DNA of 9,037 bases from contig JAIHTM010000157.1 of the NCBI GenBank assembly GCA_022713905.1, positions 1-9,037 of the forward strand, written 5' to 3'. The notes under the pieces are model-generated. The model did no database searches and had not been told where the DNA came from. It saw only the letters and a program-made list of their open reading frames with translations. The stretch is from Collinsella sp. (lineage in GTDB: Bacteria > Actinomycetota > Coriobacteriia > Coriobacteriales > Coriobacteriaceae). The position numbers and the translations under genes were made by a program. Of the stretch, positions 6,754 through 9,037 are shown piece after piece. Position 1 is the first letter of the stretch, and the number at the start of each line of letters is the position of its first letter.

Positions 6754-6759
6754 ATTATA
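6754..6759 (-). promoter_or_regulatory. Perfect -10 hexamer (TATAAT) for recQ
   Basis: On the minus strand TATAAT lies 31 bp before the recQ ATG. The region 16-18 bp further upstream has no good -35 hexamer (GTGCTG at best), and no TG extended -10 is present. The same transcript probably continues into GntR1. Confidence 0.5.
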
Positions 6760-6796
6760 CGCCGCCACAGGGACAGCAGCACACGACCGCAGCCCA

Positions 6797-6843
6797 GACT
6801 AGTCGATGGACGTTCTTAAACGACTAGTCATACAAGAACGTCC
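6797..6843. repeat. Two interleaved inverted repeats (A-B-A'-B' order)
   Basis: GACTAGTCG at 6797-6805 is inverted as CGACTAGTC at 6821-6829, and GGACGTTCTT at 6808-6817 is inverted as AAGAACGTCC at 6834-6843. All four arms match perfectly. The A arms contain the 8-bp palindrome GACTAGTC, so it also appears twice as a direct repeat. The interleaving means the two stems could form only as alternatives or as a tight pseudoknot. It sits upstream of the recQ promoter. Function unknown. Confidence 0.75.
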
Positions 6844-6930
6844 CCAACGACTACTTTGGACCGCGGCAACGCCGATGTTCTGGCAACGACAGCGAAAGCC
6901 CGTCAGAGCGAGCAAGGTGCCTTGAAACGA

Positions 6931-6959
6931 GGCGGCATTGACCTTCAGGTCATGCCGCC
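6931..6959. repeat. Imperfect 12-bp hairpin in the recQ-GntR2 gap
   Basis: GGCGGCATTGACC at 6931-6943 pairs with GGTCATGCCGCC at 6948-6959, with one bulged T and the 4-nt loop TTCA. No U-tract follows on either strand, so a standard terminator is unlikely. It could belong to the larger repeat-rich unit occupying 6790-7088. Confidence 0.6.
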
Positions 6960-6994
6960 GAAGTTGAAAGGCAGATTGCCGCCCTGGCGGGCTT

Positions 6995-7082
6995 GCAGCG
7001 TCGACCAATCCGTCGTTCGGCAGAACGGCGGAACCAAAGGCGCAGCGTCGACCGGTCCGTCGTTCGTTAGAACGGCGGAACC
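6995..7082. repeat. Tandem pair of 41-bp hairpin-forming direct repeats
   Basis: Copy 1 (6995-7035) and copy 2 (7042-7082) are identical except at four bases, with a 6-bp spacer AAAGGC. Each contains a 9-bp stem formed by CCGTCGTTC and GAACGGCGG around a 4-nt loop (GGCA in copy 1, GTTA in copy 2). Both stems are fully conserved, and two of the four differences lie in the loops. In plus-strand RNA the one non-Watson-Crick pair would be G-U, while in minus-strand RNA it would be a C-A mismatch. The pair starts 6 bp beyond the stop codon of GntR2. Possibly it acts at the end of that transcript, but neither strand has a U-tract. Confidence 0.75.
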
Positions 7083-7088
7083 CCAGGG

Positions 7089-7808
7089 CTACATGACCAT
7101 GACGTAGCGGCTGCCCACGTAGTACTGCTTGCCGAGCAAAACCGGTTCATCGTTGGGACCGATAAAACCGACACGCAAGTTGAGCAGCGGATCGTGCGGG
7201 GCAATGCCCAGCTCGGCAGCCTGCTCGGTGTTGGCGCGAACGGCCTCGACCGTGCGGTGGCCAACCGAGACGATCGGGATGCCGCCGACACGCTCGACCT
7301 CGGCAAAAATCGACTTGTCCTCAAGATCGGCCGTCAGCAGCTCGCGATACTGGTCAAACGGCACAAAGACGTTTTCCTCAAAGATGGGCTCGCCGTCGGC
7401 CGTACGCACGCGCTTGATGTGCAGCAGCAGTGCATCCTTCGGCAGACCAAAGAATTCCATCTCGTTTTGACGCGCCGGCACAATCTGGCGATCGACTACA
7501 TGCGCGCCCGCCTTCATGCCATTGTCAGCACATAGCGCGGTAAACGTCTGCAGCAGCGAGGCGTGGAACTGGCGATTGATGTGCGGCGTGGCGACGAAGG
7601 TGCCGCGTCCCTGCTGCTTAACCAGGTAGCCATCGGAGCACAGCTCCTCAACGGCACGGCGCACGGTGATGCGGCTCACCTCATACTGTTCGGCAAGCTC
7701 GAGCTCGGACGGAATGCGCTCCTTGGGTGTATAAACACCCTTTTCGATCGCGTCCTTGATCTCGTCGTAAATCTGCTGGTAAAGCGGTGCGTTTTTAGGT
7801 GCGGACAT
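7089..7808 (-). CDS. GntR-family transcriptional regulator, HutC/UTRA subfamily (GntR2)
   Basis: This 239-residue regulator is a clear paralogue of GntR1. Its winged-helix domain (about 7-75) has PLYQQIYDEIKDAI, RIPSELELAEQYEVSRITVR (31-50) and wing QQGRGTF (65-71). Its UTRA domain (about 84-239) has IKRVRTADGEPIFEENVFVP (131-150) and ends GKQYYVGSRYVMVM. Such proteins usually respond to a sugar phosphate or other small ligand. The ATG at 7808 has only a weak purine stretch (AAGAG) upstream. It lies 104 bp downstream of the YitT-family gene on the same strand; the AT-rich gap carries an inverted repeat that may be its own operator. The regulated gene is not evident: neither neighbour is a catabolic enzyme, so autoregulation or a distant target is possible. 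Confidence 0.93.
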   Translation of the reverse strand: MSAPKNAPLYQQIYDEIKDAIEKGVYTPKERIPSELELAEQYEVSRITVRRAVEELCSDGYLVKQQGRGTFVATPHINRQFHASLLQTFTALCADNGMKAGAHVVDRQIVPARQNEMEFFGLPKDALLLHIKRVRTADGEPIFEENVFVPFDQYRELLTADLEDKSIFAEVERVGGIPIVSVGHRTVEAVRANTEQAAELGIAPHDPLLNLRVGFIGPNDEPVLLGKQYYVGSRYVMVM

Positions 7809-7820
7809 ATCTGGTCACTC

Positions 7821-7886
7821 TTATCAAAATAGCGAAATAACTCATACGTATATAACGTCTTTTTATATGTTACCTCACTTTGATAA
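7821..7886. promoter_or_regulatory. AT-rich promoter/operator region of GntR2 with split TTATCAAA inverted repeat
   Basis: TTATCAAA (7821-7828) and its inverse TTTGATAA (7879-7886) flank an AT-rich core containing the 8-bp palindrome ATACGTAT (7844-7851) and several TATA-like blocks. The region stands out from the GC-rich surroundings and immediately precedes the GntR2 start on the minus strand. One or more -10 elements are likely here, but I could not pick a unique one with a good -35. Operator function for GntR2 is an inference. Confidence 0.4.
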
Positions 7887-7912
7887 AACGATATACCGCA
7901 TACAGCAAATCC

Positions 7913-8920
7913 TTACTTGCCGTCATCCTGCTGCAGGCTGTCCTGCTCGCTCAGGCGCGCCTGCCTGCTGGCCATACGCGCCGGCTTATCCGGATCGGGC
8001 ACAGCCGTGGGCATAGGTTCGTCAACATGACCGCCCCACCAGCCGCCCACAAAGTTGAGCGTGTGGAACACGTTGATTACGGCGCCGGGGTCCACGTCGC
8101 ACACCAGCTTGACGATATCCTGGCTCTCGTAGGTCGAGACAACGGTATGCAGCAGGTACATCTTCTCGCGGCTGTACCCGCCAACAACCTCGGCACAGCT
8201 AATGCCGTGCTGAAAATGGTCGACATAGGCGGTCATGATCTCGTCGGCCTTGCGCGTCGTGATCTGCAGCGTCACGCGGTCGTAGCGGCGATAGAAACTG
8301 TCGATGGTCTTGGTCGAAATAAACTGAAACACGATGGAGTACGCTGCGTTGTCCCAGCCAAACATAAAGCCAAAAATCGCCAGGATAGCGCAGTTAAAGC
8401 CAAAGATGACGCCCCAGATAGTCTTGCCCGTGTGGTTAGACACCCACAGCGCGATAAAGTCGGTGCCGCCGGTCGACGCGCCCGACTTAAGCGCAATGGA
8501 AGCGCCCAGACCCGAGACCACACCGCCAAAAATGATGAGCATGATCTTGTCGCCCAAAAACGGTGCGAAGTGAAAGATGTTGAGGAACAGCGACGAGAGC
8601 ACGATCTGCGTCATCGAGAAGATGACGAAGCGTTTGCTGATGCCGCTCCAGCACAGAAGCGCCACGGGAACATTGAGCGCGAGCATGCCGAGCGAGGTGT
8701 CGATATGAACACCGCCGAGCGAGGTAACGCGATCGAGCAGGACCGCGACGCCGGTGAGACCGCTCGGAAGCAGATCGGCGGGTCGAACGAACGCCTGGAT
8801 CAGGAAGGTCTGCAGAATGGCGGATATGGTGACCGCCACGGCAGTGATGGCGCGGCGGACGATGGTGAGGCGGCCGAGCACGAGCACTCGGTCCGTGAGC
8901 TGATCGATGGCGTTCGCCAC
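7913..8920 (-). CDS. YitT-family multipass membrane protein with C-terminal DUF2179-type domain
   Basis: This is a 335-residue predicted integral membrane protein of unknown biochemical role. Hydrophobic segments at about 22-45, 52-65, 77-92, 98-118, 126-146 and 168-189 give five or six membrane spans. The family hallmark SGASTGGTDFIA (146-157) lies before the last span. The soluble domain at about 212-292 (RVTLQITTRKADEI to GAVINVFHTLNFVGGW) matches the ligand-binding-like domain that follows YitT membrane regions. A charged, low-complexity tail of about 40 residues ends the protein. The start is GTG (8918-8920, minus strand) with a strong AAAGGAG five nt upstream; no internal ATG gives a better fit. 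It reads toward GntR2 after 104 bp. Transport has been suggested for this family, but nothing here identifies a substrate. Confidence 0.9.
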   Translation of the reverse strand: MANAIDQLTDRVLVLGRLTIVRRAITAVAVTISAILQTFLIQAFVRPADLLPSGLTGVAVLLDRVTSLGGVHIDTSLGMLALNVPVALLCWSGISKRFVIFSMTQIVLSSLFLNIFHFAPFLGDKIMLIIFGGVVSGLGASIALKSGASTGGTDFIALWVSNHTGKTIWGVIFGFNCAILAIFGFMFGWDNAAYSIVFQFISTKTIDSFYRRYDRVTLQITTRKADEIMTAYVDHFQHGISCAEVVGGYSREKMYLLHTVVSTYESQDIVKLVCDVDPGAVINVFHTLNFVGGWWGGHVDEPMPTAVPDPDKPARMASRQARLSEQDSLQQDDGK

Positions 8921-8964
8921 GCAGGCTCCTTTCGAAGGCAGATGTAATTGTGGGGCATGCGGCG

Positions 8965-8970
8965 ATTGTA
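8965..8970 (-). promoter_or_regulatory. Possible -10 element (TACAAT) for the YitT-family gene
   Basis: Read on the minus strand, TACAAT lies about 44 bp upstream of the GTG start and just downstream of the terminator of the preceding gene, where a new promoter would be expected. The matching -35 position falls in the terminator stem and is not consensus-like. Confidence 0.35.
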
Positions 8971-8981
8971 ACAGGAGTAAG

Positions 8982-9023
8982 AAAAAACCACCACGAAGGT
9001 GCCTATCCCCTTTGTGGTGGTTT
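8982..9023 (-). terminator. Rho-independent terminator of a gene beyond the right edge
   Basis: Read on the minus strand, AAACCACCAC and GTGGTGGTTT form a 10-bp stem. This extends by a one-base mismatch and four more pairs, with a 9-nt loop, and ends in six consecutive T residues. This is a canonical intrinsic terminator for leftward transcription from a gene outside the window. On the plus strand only three T residues follow the stem, so it is likely one-directional. Confidence 0.82.
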
Positions 9024-9037
9024 GCGGCAAGATGGCT

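Larger units (their letters stand above)
6723..7088. other. 366-bp gene-free stretch between recQ and GntR2
   Basis: The right-hand part of this stretch (6790-7088) is crowded with dyads and repeats, while the left end (6723-6760) holds the recQ leader and -10. The only sizeable open frame is 6856-7107 on the plus strand. It starts with TTG, lacks a ribosome binding site, runs into the GntR2 3' end and has no recognisable domain, so I do not call it a gene. A genus-wide intergenic repeat, a small RNA or a regulatory region are all open. Confidence 0.6.

Noticed and set aside
6856..7107. 83-codon plus-strand frame in the recQ-GntR2 gap
   Set aside because: TTG start without a binding site, spans the tandem repeats and overlaps the end of GntR2; no recognisable domain. 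Better explained as repeat DNA.
7880..8947. 355-codon plus-strand open frame antisense to the YitT-family gene
   Set aside because: Longer than the real gene but rich in charged low-complexity sequence with no domain; the minus strand has membrane spans and family motifs.

Overview
The window reads as chromosomal DNA from a high-GC gut actinobacterium of the class Coriobacteriia, most likely Collinsella or a close relative. The reasons are strongly GC-rich codon third positions, the mix of protein families, and strong GGAG-type ribosome binding sites. That placement is an inference from composition and gene content; no 16S or other marker is present. The genes are ordinary chromosomal metabolism, repair and regulation. 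I see no phage, insertion sequence, CRISPR array, tRNA or rRNA.

Left part (1-2870): a 5-formyltetrahydrofolate cyclo-ligase gene (+) converges on metA (-), which encodes a homoserine O-acyltransferase whose residue 111 is Glu and so predicts acetyl-CoA as donor. metA is divergent from an NAD-dependent L-2-hydroxyacid dehydrogenase gene (+) of the lactate/hydroxyisocaproate dehydrogenase type. That gene ends at a 15-bp GC-rich hairpin shared with the convergent gene cluster on its right.

Middle and right (2868-8920): everything is on the minus strand. In transcription order these are a YitT-family membrane protein, a HutC/UTRA-type GntR regulator, a 366-bp gene-free stretch full of inverted and tandem repeats, recQ, a second paralogous GntR regulator only 3 bp after recQ, and a FrlB-like SIS-domain sugar-phosphate deglycase/isomerase. 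The last gene has its own promoter, flanked by two near-identical 22-bp sites 62 bp apart, which are the best operator candidates in the window and probably the targets of the neighbouring GntR protein. A canonical terminator on the minus strand at the right edge closes a gene lying outside the window.

How the genes work together: the GntR1-SIS pair looks like a local sugar-amine (Amadori-type) catabolic switch, but the kinase and transporter expected of such a locus are not in view. The folate and methionine genes are both tied to one-carbon/methionine metabolism but are convergent, not an operon. The least explained DNA is 6790-7088, where four separate dyad or repeat structures are packed into 300 bp with no convincing gene. 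No previously undescribed system is evident; the strongest leads are that repeat island and the paired operator sites.
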